Shown: piece by piece, positions 7,817 through 15,726 of the stretch | Position numbering within the stretch: the first letter of the stretch is position 1 | Layout of the letters: each line of letters opens with the position of its first letter | Source: an uncultured Lentisphaerota bacterium | GTDB lineage: Bacteria; Verrucomicrobiota; Kiritimatiellia; CAIQIC01 | Length of the DNA: 64,000 bases | Assembly: GCA_903896925.1 (NCBI GenBank) | Contig: CAITZM010000072.1 | Location: forward strand, 114,934 to 178,933 | Direction of reading: 5' to 3' | Notes under the pieces: model-generated | Database searches by the model: none | Told to the model about the DNA's origin: nothing | What the model saw: the letters and a program-made list of their open reading frames with translations, nothing else | Position numbers and translations under genes: made by a program

Positions 7817-9131
7817 ACAAACCTGTTCGTGGTCGGAAGAAATTCCGGCCCTCCTGCTCGGCGAGCTTGGCCCCACCCGCGCCGGCGAGGTGGAGCAGCA
7901 CATTTCCGGCTGCGCCGCGTGCCTAGCGCAGCGCGAAGCTTTCGGCCGTGTGCTCTTCCGCCTGCGCGCTCCGCAAGCGGAGCAACCGGTGCGCGATCTC
8001 GCGCCGGACATCCTCGCCCGACTGCCCGCTGCCGCAGCGACCTGGCAACGGCGCAGCTTCTGGCTGCGTGCCGCCGCGCTGGTGCTGGCGTCGGTGAGCG
8101 TCGGTGCCGCGTTTTTCTGGCACACTCACCGCGCCGCTGCCTTCGATCTGGCAGCCACGGTTCCGCCCTCCGCCATCCTCCATGAACCCCCCACCAGCTC
8201 TGCCTCCCCGGCCGATCGGGCGGCGGCCGTCGCCCAGGCGTCCGCGTGGCTGGAGCGTACGCAGGAAGCCGACGGCCACTGGGACACCGCGCGCTGGGGC
8301 GCGCAGCGGATGTACTCGATCGGCCTGACTTCGCTCGCCCTGCTGGCGCTCTCCGCCGACGAACATGCGGTGACGCCGTCGCAGCGCGCCGTGCTCGCGC
8401 GCGGACTCGACTGGCTCGCGGCGCAGCAGGGCGAGCACGGCCAACTCGGTCCCGACGGCTCCGCAACGATGTACAACCACAGCATGGCCACGCTCGCGCT
8501 GCTCGAAGGCGTGGCGCTGGAGACGAACAGCGCACACCGTGCCGCGTGCCGGCGTGCGCTGGCCTTCATCACCTCCGCACAGCGCGCGTCCGGCGGCTGG
8601 GGCTACTCGCGCGGGCCGGCGGAAAACGTCAACACCTCGATCACCGTCTGGCAGTTGCAGGCGCTGCTGCGGGCCGAGGCCCTGGGTTTTGCGGAGGTGC
8701 GGCCGCACGTCGCGCGCGGCCTCGCGTGGCTCGGCGAGCGCGTCAGCGCCGAGGGCCGCATGGGCTACCGCCGCGCCGACGACTTCCCGAACGGCGCGGA
8801 GACGTTGACCGCCGCCGGCGCGCTGTGCCTGTTGCGCTCGGCGGACGGCACCCGCGACCCGCGCATCGCGCGGATGCTCGCCTGGGTCCGCGGCACGGCG
8901 GCGCAACCTGCAACGCCCGACTACTACCGCTGCTATTTCGTCAGCGCCGCGCTGGCCGCGGCCGGGGGCGGCGCCGACCCGGCGCTGGAGAAGATGCTCG
9001 GCGCGGTGCTCGCGCGCCAGACGCACGAGGGCGCCGAGGCCGGCAGCTGGACGCCCGGCGACCGCTGGGGCCGCGCCGGCGGCCGTATTTACGCCACCGC
9101 CATGGCCGTCCTGGCGCTGCAAGCCGGCTGA
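7803..9131 (+). CDS. Zinc-finger anti-sigma domain fused to prenyltransferase/terpene-cyclase-like toroid
   Basis: A 442-residue membrane protein with three parts. Residues 1-45 contain C8, then H33-x3-C37-x2-C40, the zinc-binding pattern of ZAS anti-sigma factors. A transmembrane helix spans about 85-107. Residues 135-442 consist of repeated alpha-hairpins with the prenyltransferase/squalene-cyclase repeat look (AWLERTQEADGHWD, GLDWLAAQQGEHGQLG, AFITSAQRASGGWGY, AWLGERVSAEGRMGY). The cyclase DxDD acid motif is not visible, so this domain is probably a ligand- or protein-binding toroid outside the membrane. It likely sequesters the adjacent sigma factor and releases it on a periplasmic cue; this regulatory role is inferred from gene order and the zinc domain. 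Confidence 0.8.
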   Translation: MSKNEQTCSWSEEIPALLLGELGPTRAGEVEQHISGCAACLAQREAFGRVLFRLRAPQAEQPVRDLAPDILARLPAAAATWQRRSFWLRAAALVLASVSVGAAFFWHTHRAAAFDLAATVPPSAILHEPPTSSASPADRAAAVAQASAWLERTQEADGHWDTARWGAQRMYSIGLTSLALLALSADEHAVTPSQRAVLARGLDWLAAQQGEHGQLGPDGSATMYNHSMATLALLEGVALETNSAHRAACRRALAFITSAQRASGGWGYSRGPAENVNTSITVWQLQALLRAEALGFAEVRPHVARGLAWLGERVSAEGRMGYRRADDFPNGAETLTAAGALCLLRSADGTRDPRIARMLAWVRGTAAQPATPDYYRCYFVSAALAAAGGGADPALEKMLGAVLARQTHEGAEAGSWTPGDRWGRAGGRIYATAMAVLALQAG

Positions 9132-9184
9132 GGCCCGCCAATTTTCATACCGGGCCGCGGTCGATAATGTTATAAACCCGCCCT

Positions 9185-10594
9185 GTGGCTACGTCTTCCA
9201 TACCTCGTTGTCGCGCCGCCTATGGCGCCGATCTCGGCCGCCAGCGCCTGGTGCTGGTCCGCGCCGAGCGCGGCGGAGGCCTCACGACGCTGTGGAACGG
9301 CCCCGCCGAGGCGGCGCAGCTGAAGGCGGCCGGCCTCGAAATCGCCACCGCCGGCGCCGCCGGCCGCGCGCTGCTCGCGGCCGCCCTGCCCGCCACGGAG
9401 GCCTTCGCCCGCTGGATCGAGACGCCGCTGGTCGCGGCCGACAAGGCGCTGAAAGTGCTGCCGGCCCTGCTCGATGTGCAGCTGCCCTTCCCGCTTGAGA
9501 CCTGCCTCTACGATTTTTCAAAGCTGCGGCCGGGCGCCGCCCAGAATTTCCGGGCGCTGGCCTGCGCCGCGCGCCGCACCGATATCGAGGCGCGGCTGGC
9601 GCAATTCGGCGCGCTCGGCCTCGAGCCCGCCCTGCTGACGCACGAAGGCCTCGCGCTCTGGCGGCAGGCCCAGGCGGAGATCCCGCTGGCGCCCGCGACC
9701 TTGCGCGTTGTCGCCTACCTCGGCGACGGGCGCACCACGCTCGCGGTCGGCAGCGGCGCGCAGGGCGGGGAACTCATCAGCCTCCACGGCATCCGGCTCG
9801 GCGCCGATGAACTCGCGCCGTCCGATGCGCCCGCCGTGCGCCAGTGGACCGGGCGCATCAGCCAGCTGCTGCGCGCGCTGCCCGCCGGCACCGCCGGCGA
9901 AGCGGTCCAGTGGCTGTGGTGCGGGCCGGGCGTGGAGCTGGCCGGGCCGCTCGAGGCCGCACTGGAGCAGGGCGACCGCGTCCGCTTCAAGACGCTGTCC
10001 GAACCGGCGCTGTTCCTGGCGCGCGCCCTCGCGCTGGCCGCGCTCGCGGGCGAGTCCGACGGCCAGCTCCGGAACGGCGACCTGACGCATCCGGCGCTGC
10101 TCGCCCACGTCGCCACCGGACACCGCCGGGCCGCGCTCAACCTGCTCTGCGCCGGCGGCGCGCTGCTCGCGCTCGGCCTCGGCTGGCAGATCTGGCTGCA
10201 GCAGACCAACGACCGCCTGCAAACGGACATCCTCGCCCGCGCGCAGGAGCTGAGCGGCAAGGCCAACATCCAGTACGGCACCGAAATCGCCACGGTCCAG
10301 GCCGCGCTCAAGCAGCGCGGGGCGGAGCTGCAGCCGTTCCTGGACGCGCTTGCGCCGGCGACCGCGCGCGATCTCGCCGCCATCCTCGAGGCCGCGCGCA
10401 CCTGCCGCGTGTCGCTGGAAGCGCTCTCGCAGAGCGGCAAGTCGCTGATCCTGCGCGGCGCCACCGACGACTGGAACCACTGCGATCCGCTGGCGGCGCA
10501 GTTGCGCGCGCGCGGCTACACCGTCGAGCTCTCCCGCGAGGAAGCCGGCGCGGATGAACTCGTCCGGTTCACGCTGAAGGGGACGCGCCGATGA
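9185..10594 (+). CDS. GspL/PilM-PilN-like assembly protein
   Basis: A 469-residue protein starting at GTG 9185. The first 310 residues look like the actin-like cytoplasmic domain of PilM/GspL proteins (YGADLGRQRLVLVRAERG at the start, LRVVAYLGDGRTTLAVGS in the middle). A single transmembrane helix follows at about 317-338 (LNLLCAGGALLALGLGWQIWL). The last 130 residues form a coiled-coil and a ferredoxin-like PilN/GspL periplasmic domain (AILEAARTCRVSLEALSQSG, SLILRGATDDWNHCDPLAAQL). Its stop overlaps the next gene by four bases. The pair resembles the inner-membrane platform of type IV pilus or type II secretion systems, but no ATPase, platform or secretin gene is present in the window. Confidence 0.65.
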   Translation: MATSSIPRCRAAYGADLGRQRLVLVRAERGGGLTTLWNGPAEAAQLKAAGLEIATAGAAGRALLAAALPATEAFARWIETPLVAADKALKVLPALLDVQLPFPLETCLYDFSKLRPGAAQNFRALACAARRTDIEARLAQFGALGLEPALLTHEGLALWRQAQAEIPLAPATLRVVAYLGDGRTTLAVGSGAQGGELISLHGIRLGADELAPSDAPAVRQWTGRISQLLRALPAGTAGEAVQWLWCGPGVELAGPLEAALEQGDRVRFKTLSEPALFLARALALAALAGESDGQLRNGDLTHPALLAHVATGHRRAALNLLCAGGALLALGLGWQIWLQQTNDRLQTDILARAQELSGKANIQYGTEIATVQAALKQRGAELQPFLDALAPATARDLAAILEAARTCRVSLEALSQSGKSLILRGATDDWNHCDPLAAQLRARGYTVELSREEAGADELVRFTLKGTRR

Positions 10595-11082
10595 ACGCCC
10601 CGACCACAGCCCGGATCCGGCTTGGCCTGGCACTCGCCGTGGCGGCCGCAGGCGTCCTGCTCACGCTCTACTCGCTCGCCGCGCTGTCCGAAGATCTAAG
10701 CAAGCTCGAGCGCAAGACCACCGCCCTCGCCACGTTACGCCGCCTCGCGGCCGACCAGCGCGGCACCCAGCGGGCCCTGGCGCCGTTCGAGGCGCTCGCC
10801 ACCAAGCAGCCGCCCTCGCTGACCGACCTCGCCGCGAAGACCCTGCCGGGCATCGCGCCCGGCATCCGCCAGCGCGAAAGCCAGGGCGCGGCGAACGGCT
10901 GGCAGACGCGCCGCGTGGAGGTGAAGTTCGATGCCGCGCCGGCCGCGCTCGGCAGCTTCCTCGCCGCCGCCGCCGCCGCGCGACCGCCGTGGCGACTGGT
11001 GGAATGCGACCTCGTCGCCGGTGTGCCCGGTCCCGACACCGTCCGCGTCACGCTCCTGCTCGAAGCGCTCGAAAAGAAATGA
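10591..11082 (+). CDS. PilO/GspM-like inner-membrane protein
   Basis: A 163-residue protein with one N-terminal transmembrane helix (about 10-30, LGLALAVAAAGVLLTLYSLAAL), a coiled-coil region (LSKLERKTTALATLRRLAADQRG) and a small alpha/beta domain ending FDAAPAALGSFLAA then VRVTLLLEAL. This layout matches PilO/GspM partners of PilN/GspL. The ATG overlaps the upstream stop as ATGA, indicating translational coupling. Sequence identity to known PilO is too low to judge by eye, so the assignment rests on architecture and on the neighbour. Confidence 0.6.
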   Translation: MNAPTTARIRLGLALAVAAAGVLLTLYSLAALSEDLSKLERKTTALATLRRLAADQRGTQRALAPFEALATKQPPSLTDLAAKTLPGIAPGIRQRESQGAANGWQTRRVEVKFDAAPAALGSFLAAAAAARPPWRLVECDLVAGVPGPDTVRVTLLLEALEKK

Positions 11083-11098
11083 ACCGCGCCGCCGGCTG

Positions 11099-11149
11099 GT
11101 ATCCAAGGCTGGGAACCCGGAACCCCCGTATTTTCCAAACCTTCGAAAA
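11099..11149. repeat. Paired TTTCCAA palindrome, locus 2
   Basis: Degenerate units ATCCAAGGCTGGGAA (about 11099-11116) and TTTTCCAAACCTTCGAAAA (11131-11149) are joined by a linker that begins CCGG. They fill the gap between the PilO-like gene and the solute-binding-protein gene. Confidence 0.65.
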
Positions 11150-11229
11150 ACAGCAGGATAAGTTTTTTTGTGGTGCGCGGGCGGGCGTTGTTCTACGGTA
11201 TGCGCGGACTGCGGGCTGAGCCTTGGCTT

Positions 11230-12642
11230 ATGAAGCTGAACGTTGGAACGATCGTGGCCGTGATGGCAGCGCTGGGCATGGGCCTGGCGTCGGCGGAGCC
11301 GTGCAAGCGCCTGCTGGTGCTGATTCATCCCGGGCCGGTCAGCGATGCGCTGCGCGCGGCAGCGAAACCTTATGCGGCCCAAACCGGTATCGAGCTGGCC
11401 ATCGCTACCGTGCCCTACGGCGGGCAATGGCATGAGGCCATCGCGGCGGAATTTGCGACCCACGGCGCGGGCGGCTTCGACCTGCTGTTCTGGGACAGCG
11501 AGATGGCGCCGGAGTTTGCGAGCCAGCGCAACATCGTGCCCTTGAACGAGCGCCTCGCGCAGTCCAAATTGATCAAACGGACGGACTTCGACGAGCGCTA
11601 TCTGCATTTCTACGGCGAATATCCCGAAGACAGCGGGCAGCTCTGGGCGCTGCCGATCAACCTGGACGCGGTCTGTCTGATGTACCGCAAGGACCTGTTC
11701 GAGAATCCGGCGGAACAGGCGGCGTTCAAGCTGAAATACGGCTATGCCCTGAAGGTGCCGGACACCTACCAGCAGACGCGCGACATCGCGGAATTTTTCA
11801 CGCGCCCGCAGCACGGGCTCTTCGGCTGGGCCCAGATGGGCGGGCGCGAGTACGATTTCGCCAGTTCGGCCGCGAATTGTTTCCTATGGTCCTATGGCGG
11901 CGAGCTGTGGAATCCGAAGACGCGGGAAATACGCGGCTTCGTGGACGCGCCGTCGTCGGCCGACGGGCTCAAGATGTACCTGAAGATGTTCGACTATGGA
12001 CCGCCCGGCTGTACCAACTGGGGCTGGAACGAGGTGAACCAGGCCTTCCAGCAGGGCCGCGTGGCGATGATTCAACAATGGTACTTTTTCTGCCAGATGA
12101 ACACCGACCCGAAAGTCTCGGCGGTGGCCAAGCACGTGGGCTTCGCGAACCTGCCCGGCGCTTTCGGGCGCGACGGAAAGTTCCGGCGGGAATACAGCCT
12201 CGGCGGACAGGGCCTGGGCATCAGCAAGTACTCCAAGCACATCGAGGAGGCGTGGCATTTTCTGGAGTGGTTCTACACCTATGCGCCGCAGTGGGAATTC
12301 GCCAAAACCGCGCCGAGCCCCCGGCTCGATGTGCTGCGCGACCCGCGCTGGCTGCAGCAGAAACCTTGGTATCCGGCCTTTTCCGTCGCGTTGAGCTGCG
12401 TGAACAACTACTGGATCACACCGGAATACATGGAACTGCTCGCGATCTGGCAGGACGAACTCGGCGCGATGATCGCACGGACCAAGACGGTGGAACAGGC
12501 ACAGGCCGACACGGCCCGGCGTCAGGAAGCGCTGCTGGTGTCCAAGGGTTATGAAATCAAACGCACACGCCAAATCCCCATGGTCGTGGACGACCTGGTG
12601 AAGCCCTGCGGGCGCGGGCACATCTACCAGGCGGGCGAATGA
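11230..12642 (+). CDS. ABC-type sugar solute-binding protein (family 1)
   Basis: A 470-residue periplasmic binding protein. The ATG at 11230 gives an N-terminus MKLNVGTIVAVMAALGMGLASA, a clear Sec signal peptide; the frame upstream of it is not signal-like. Features of family 1 carbohydrate-binding proteins follow: GGFDLLFWDSEMAPEFA (a short segment after the first strand pair), LWALPINLDAVCLMYRKDLF, GWNEVNQAFQQGRVAMIQQWYFF, and GLGISKYSKHIEEAWHFLEWFYT. No permease or ATPase gene is adjacent. Instead a hybrid sensor kinase starts 18 bases downstream, which suggests the protein presents a ligand to that kinase. The ligand is unknown. Confidence 0.82.
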   Translation: MKLNVGTIVAVMAALGMGLASAEPCKRLLVLIHPGPVSDALRAAAKPYAAQTGIELAIATVPYGGQWHEAIAAEFATHGAGGFDLLFWDSEMAPEFASQRNIVPLNERLAQSKLIKRTDFDERYLHFYGEYPEDSGQLWALPINLDAVCLMYRKDLFENPAEQAAFKLKYGYALKVPDTYQQTRDIAEFFTRPQHGLFGWAQMGGREYDFASSAANCFLWSYGGELWNPKTREIRGFVDAPSSADGLKMYLKMFDYGPPGCTNWGWNEVNQAFQQGRVAMIQQWYFFCQMNTDPKVSAVAKHVGFANLPGAFGRDGKFRREYSLGGQGLGISKYSKHIEEAWHFLEWFYTYAPQWEFAKTAPSPRLDVLRDPRWLQQKPWYPAFSVALSCVNNYWITPEYMELLAIWQDELGAMIARTKTVEQAQADTARRQEALLVSKGYEIKRTRQIPMVVDDLVKPCGRGHIYQAGE

Positions 12643-12660
12643 CGGCCGCGGAGACCTGAC

Positions 12661-15600
12661 ATGCCATGGCGCTGGTCACAACTGCAGTTTAAGACGAAGC
12701 TGAGCCTCTTTGCCCTGGGCATCGTGTTGCTCTCGACGCTCGGTTCGGCCATCGGCGCGATCTCGCTCAACTTCCACCAGAACCGCATCCGCAATGCCGA
12801 GCGGCTGCGCATCGCGGTGGCCGCCATCCAGCGGCGGGTTGAGCAGGTGGCCACGGAACTCGACCAGCGCTATGCGAAGCTCGCGCGTGACGAGCACTTC
12901 AACGACGCCATCCTCTCGGTCGTTACGGGTCCCTACTTCACGTTCCGCATGCTGCCGGCCGTGCGGCAGCTCGGGCCGGACCTGGAGCTGGAGCGTTTCG
13001 CGTTCTACTGTCCGGCGACATTCCCGGGGGAGGCCGTGCTGCAACTCTACTACGACCGCGGGCTCGGCGGCATCGTCCAGGTGAAGGGCGGCCAGCACCT
13101 GCTGTGTCCCGCCGGCGGTTTTGTGGACCAGCCGATGGACGACCCGCGCCTGTTCCCGCCGTCACCGGACCTGTTGCCGCCCTATGCCTTGCTCATCCGC
13201 GACGGGCAGCTAGACTGGCTCGCACGCTATGAATTCCGACGCTGTGCCGACACGATGACGGGCAACGATCAAGTGCGCCTCGGCGAGCAGATCGGCACGT
13301 TCGTCATGCAGTTGCCCGCGCTGCGCTTCGATCTCGCCAGCCTCGGCGAAGAAACCGGCGTGCGCTTTGCGGTCTATGACGCGCAAGGGCGGAAAATTTA
13401 CGGCGCCCTCGAGCTCGCCGAGGCCATCACCGGCAGCTGCGGCGCCGTCACCGTGCTCAAGAATCGCGCCGGCGAAGCCTTCGATGCGCTGGGCCAGAGC
13501 ATCGAGCACGAGGGCCGGCTCGCGGGGTTCGTGCTGGCAGCCATTTCCGAGACGGCGACGGCCCGTCAGAACTGGCGCATGGTGGGCCTGCTGCTTGTGA
13601 TCGCCGCGGGCGTCAGCGTGCTCATCGTGCTGCTTTCCTGGCGCATGGTGGCGCGCGTCATCCGCCCGGTCCAGGCGCTCACGCGCGCCAGCGCGGAGAT
13701 GGCCGCCGGCCAGCTCGACGGGCGCATCGAGACCGGTGGCCAGGACGAATTCGGCGTGCTGGCGCGCAGCTTCGATGCGATGCGTTCGGCCGTGCAGTCC
13801 CAGATGGCACAGTCCACGCGCCTCACGGCGATCATCGAAGGCTCGCCCAGCCTGGTGCTGACCATGGCGCCCGATGGCCAGCTCACCTACATCAATGCCG
13901 CCGGCCGGAAACTGCTCGGCTGGCCGGCGGCCACCCCGTTGGCGGGCCGCCATCTGGCCGACAGCCTGCCGCCCGACGTGCAAAGGTTGATCCAGGAGCG
14001 GGCCATACCGCGCGCGCTGCAGACCGGCCTCTGGCAGGGCGAGGCGCGGCTCCTCGCCGCCCGCGGCCGCGAGCTGCCCGTGCAGGCCAGTCTCATGGCC
14101 CACTATGGGCTGAAGGGCCAGGTGGAATATTTTTCATGCATCCTGCGCGACCTCTCGGACGCGAAGCAGGCCGAGGCCGCGCTGCGCGCGAGCGAGGAGT
14201 ATCTCGCCATCACGCTCAACTCCATCGGCGACGCCGTCATCTCCACCGACCTGCAGGGCCTCGTCATGCGCATCAACCGCGTCGCGCAGGAACTGACCGG
14301 CTGGCCGCAGACCGAGGCGCTGGGCCGGCCGCTCAACGAGATCCTCGTGCTGGTCCACTCCGAGACGCGCGAGCCGATCGACAGCCTGGTGGACCAGGTC
14401 CGGCGCGCCGCCGCCCCGGTCGCCACCGCGCAGCCCGTCCTGCTGCTGGCGCGCGACGGCACCGAGCGGCTGATTGCCGACAGCGCCGCGCCCATCCGCG
14501 AGGAAGTGCTGCAGCAGCCCCTGGGCGTTGTGATCGTCTTCCGCGACGTGACCCGCCAGCAGCAGATGGAGACGCAACTGCTCCAGGCGCAGAAGATGGA
14601 GTCCATCGGCGCGCTGGCCGGCGGCGTGGCCCACGACTTCAACAACATGCTCGGCGGCATCACCAGCGCGGCCGAGTTGCTGGGGATGGAACTGGCCGGC
14701 CACGCGACGGCGGGACAATACGTGGACCTCATCCTGCGGACCACGACGCGCGCCGCCGACCTCACCCGGAAGCTGCTCGCCTTCTCGCGCAAGGGCAAGG
14801 TCGTGGCCGTGCCGCTCGACACCCACCGGTGCATCGAGGATGCGCTCGCGCTGCTCGAGCGCAGCGTGGACCGCCGCATCACGCTCGTCCGCGACCTGCA
14901 GGCGTCCAACGCCACCATCAACGGCGATGCCTCACAGATCCAGAACATCATCCTCAACCTCGGGCTCAACGCCCGCGACGCCATGCCCGAGGGCGGCACG
15001 CTGACGATCTCCACCCGCAACACGCAACTCGACCAGGCCTATTGCTCGACCAGCCTCTTCAAGCTCCAGCCCGGCCTCTATATCCAGATCAGCGTGCGCG
15101 ACACGGGCATCGGGATGACCACCGAGGTGCAGCGCCGGCTCTTCGAGCCGTTCTTCACCACCAAGCCCACCGGCCGAGGCACGGGACTGGGCCTCGCCGC
15201 CGTCTACGGTGCCGTCCGCAGCCACAACGGAGCGGTCACCGTCTATTCCGAGCCCGGCGACGGGTCGGTCTTCCACCTGTACCTGCCCGCGGTCCTCAAC
15301 GCCATCCCGCGGCCCGTCGCGCGCGAAGACATCGTCCTCGGCTTCGGCACTGTGCTGGTCGTGGACGACGAGGAGGTCATCCGCCAGACCGCGTCCGTCG
15401 TGCTGCGGGCCCTCGGCTACCAGGTTCTGCTCGCCACCAACGGCCGCGAGGGCCTCGAGCAGTACCGGAACAACCAGGGCCGCATCAACATTGTCCTGCT
15501 CGACATGGTCATGCCGGAGATGAACGGCGTCGCCTGTTTCCGTGAAATCCGCAAGCTCGACCCGCGCGCCCGCGTGATCATCTCCTCCGGTTTTGCGCGC

Positions 15601-15714
15601 GACGCCGACATCACCCAGTTGCTCTCCGAAGGCCTCTCCGGCTTCATTCAGAAGCCCTATCGGCGCGTCGAATTGAGCCGCGAACTCGGCCGCGTCCTGC
15701 ACCAATCGGCCTGA
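12661..15714 (+). CDS. Hybrid histidine kinase (HAMP, two PAS, REC)
   Basis: A 1017-residue membrane sensor. Transmembrane helix 1 lies at about 13-36, a periplasmic domain at 37-303, and transmembrane helix 2 at about 304-326. HAMP (RPVQALTRASAEMAAGQLDGRI) follows to about 380, then PAS 1 (about 385-510) and PAS 2 (about 515-635). The dimerisation/phosphoacceptor helix has GGVAHDFNN with His658. The ATPase domain shows NLGLNARDAMPEGG (N box), DTGIGM (G1) and GRGTGLGLAAVYG (G2). A receiver domain (about 895-1010) has the acidic pair in VVDDEE and the phosphoacceptor Asp948 in LLDMVMP. No DNA-binding output domain is fused and no response regulator is adjacent. The solute-binding protein just upstream is the likely ligand carrier. 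Confidence 0.93.
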   Translation: MPWRWSQLQFKTKLSLFALGIVLLSTLGSAIGAISLNFHQNRIRNAERLRIAVAAIQRRVEQVATELDQRYAKLARDEHFNDAILSVVTGPYFTFRMLPAVRQLGPDLELERFAFYCPATFPGEAVLQLYYDRGLGGIVQVKGGQHLLCPAGGFVDQPMDDPRLFPPSPDLLPPYALLIRDGQLDWLARYEFRRCADTMTGNDQVRLGEQIGTFVMQLPALRFDLASLGEETGVRFAVYDAQGRKIYGALELAEAITGSCGAVTVLKNRAGEAFDALGQSIEHEGRLAGFVLAAISETATARQNWRMVGLLLVIAAGVSVLIVLLSWRMVARVIRPVQALTRASAEMAAGQLDGRIETGGQDEFGVLARSFDAMRSAVQSQMAQSTRLTAIIEGSPSLVLTMAPDGQLTYINAAGRKLLGWPAATPLAGRHLADSLPPDVQRLIQERAIPRALQTGLWQGEARLLAARGRELPVQASLMAHYGLKGQVEYFSCILRDLSDAKQAEAALRASEEYLAITLNSIGDAVISTDLQGLVMRINRVAQELTGWPQTEALGRPLNEILVLVHSETREPIDSLVDQVRRAAAPVATAQPVLLLARDGTERLIADSAAPIREEVLQQPLGVVIVFRDVTRQQQMETQLLQAQKMESIGALAGGVAHDFNNMLGGITSAAELLGMELAGHATAGQYVDLILRTTTRAADLTRKLLAFSRKGKVVAVPLDTHRCIEDALALLERSVDRRITLVRDLQASNATINGDASQIQNIILNLGLNARDAMPEGGTLTISTRNTQLDQAYCSTSLFKLQPGLYIQISVRDTGIGMTTEVQRRLFEPFFTTKPTGRGTGLGLAAVYGAVRSHNGAVTVYSEPGDGSVFHLYLPAVLNAIPRPVAREDIVLGFGTVLVVDDEEVIRQTASVVLRALGYQVLLATNGREGLEQYRNNQGRINIVLLDMVMPEMNGVACFREIRKLDPRARVIISSGFARDADITQLLSEGLSGFIQKPYRRVELSRELGRVLHQSA

Positions 15715-15726
15715 GCCGTGACCACG

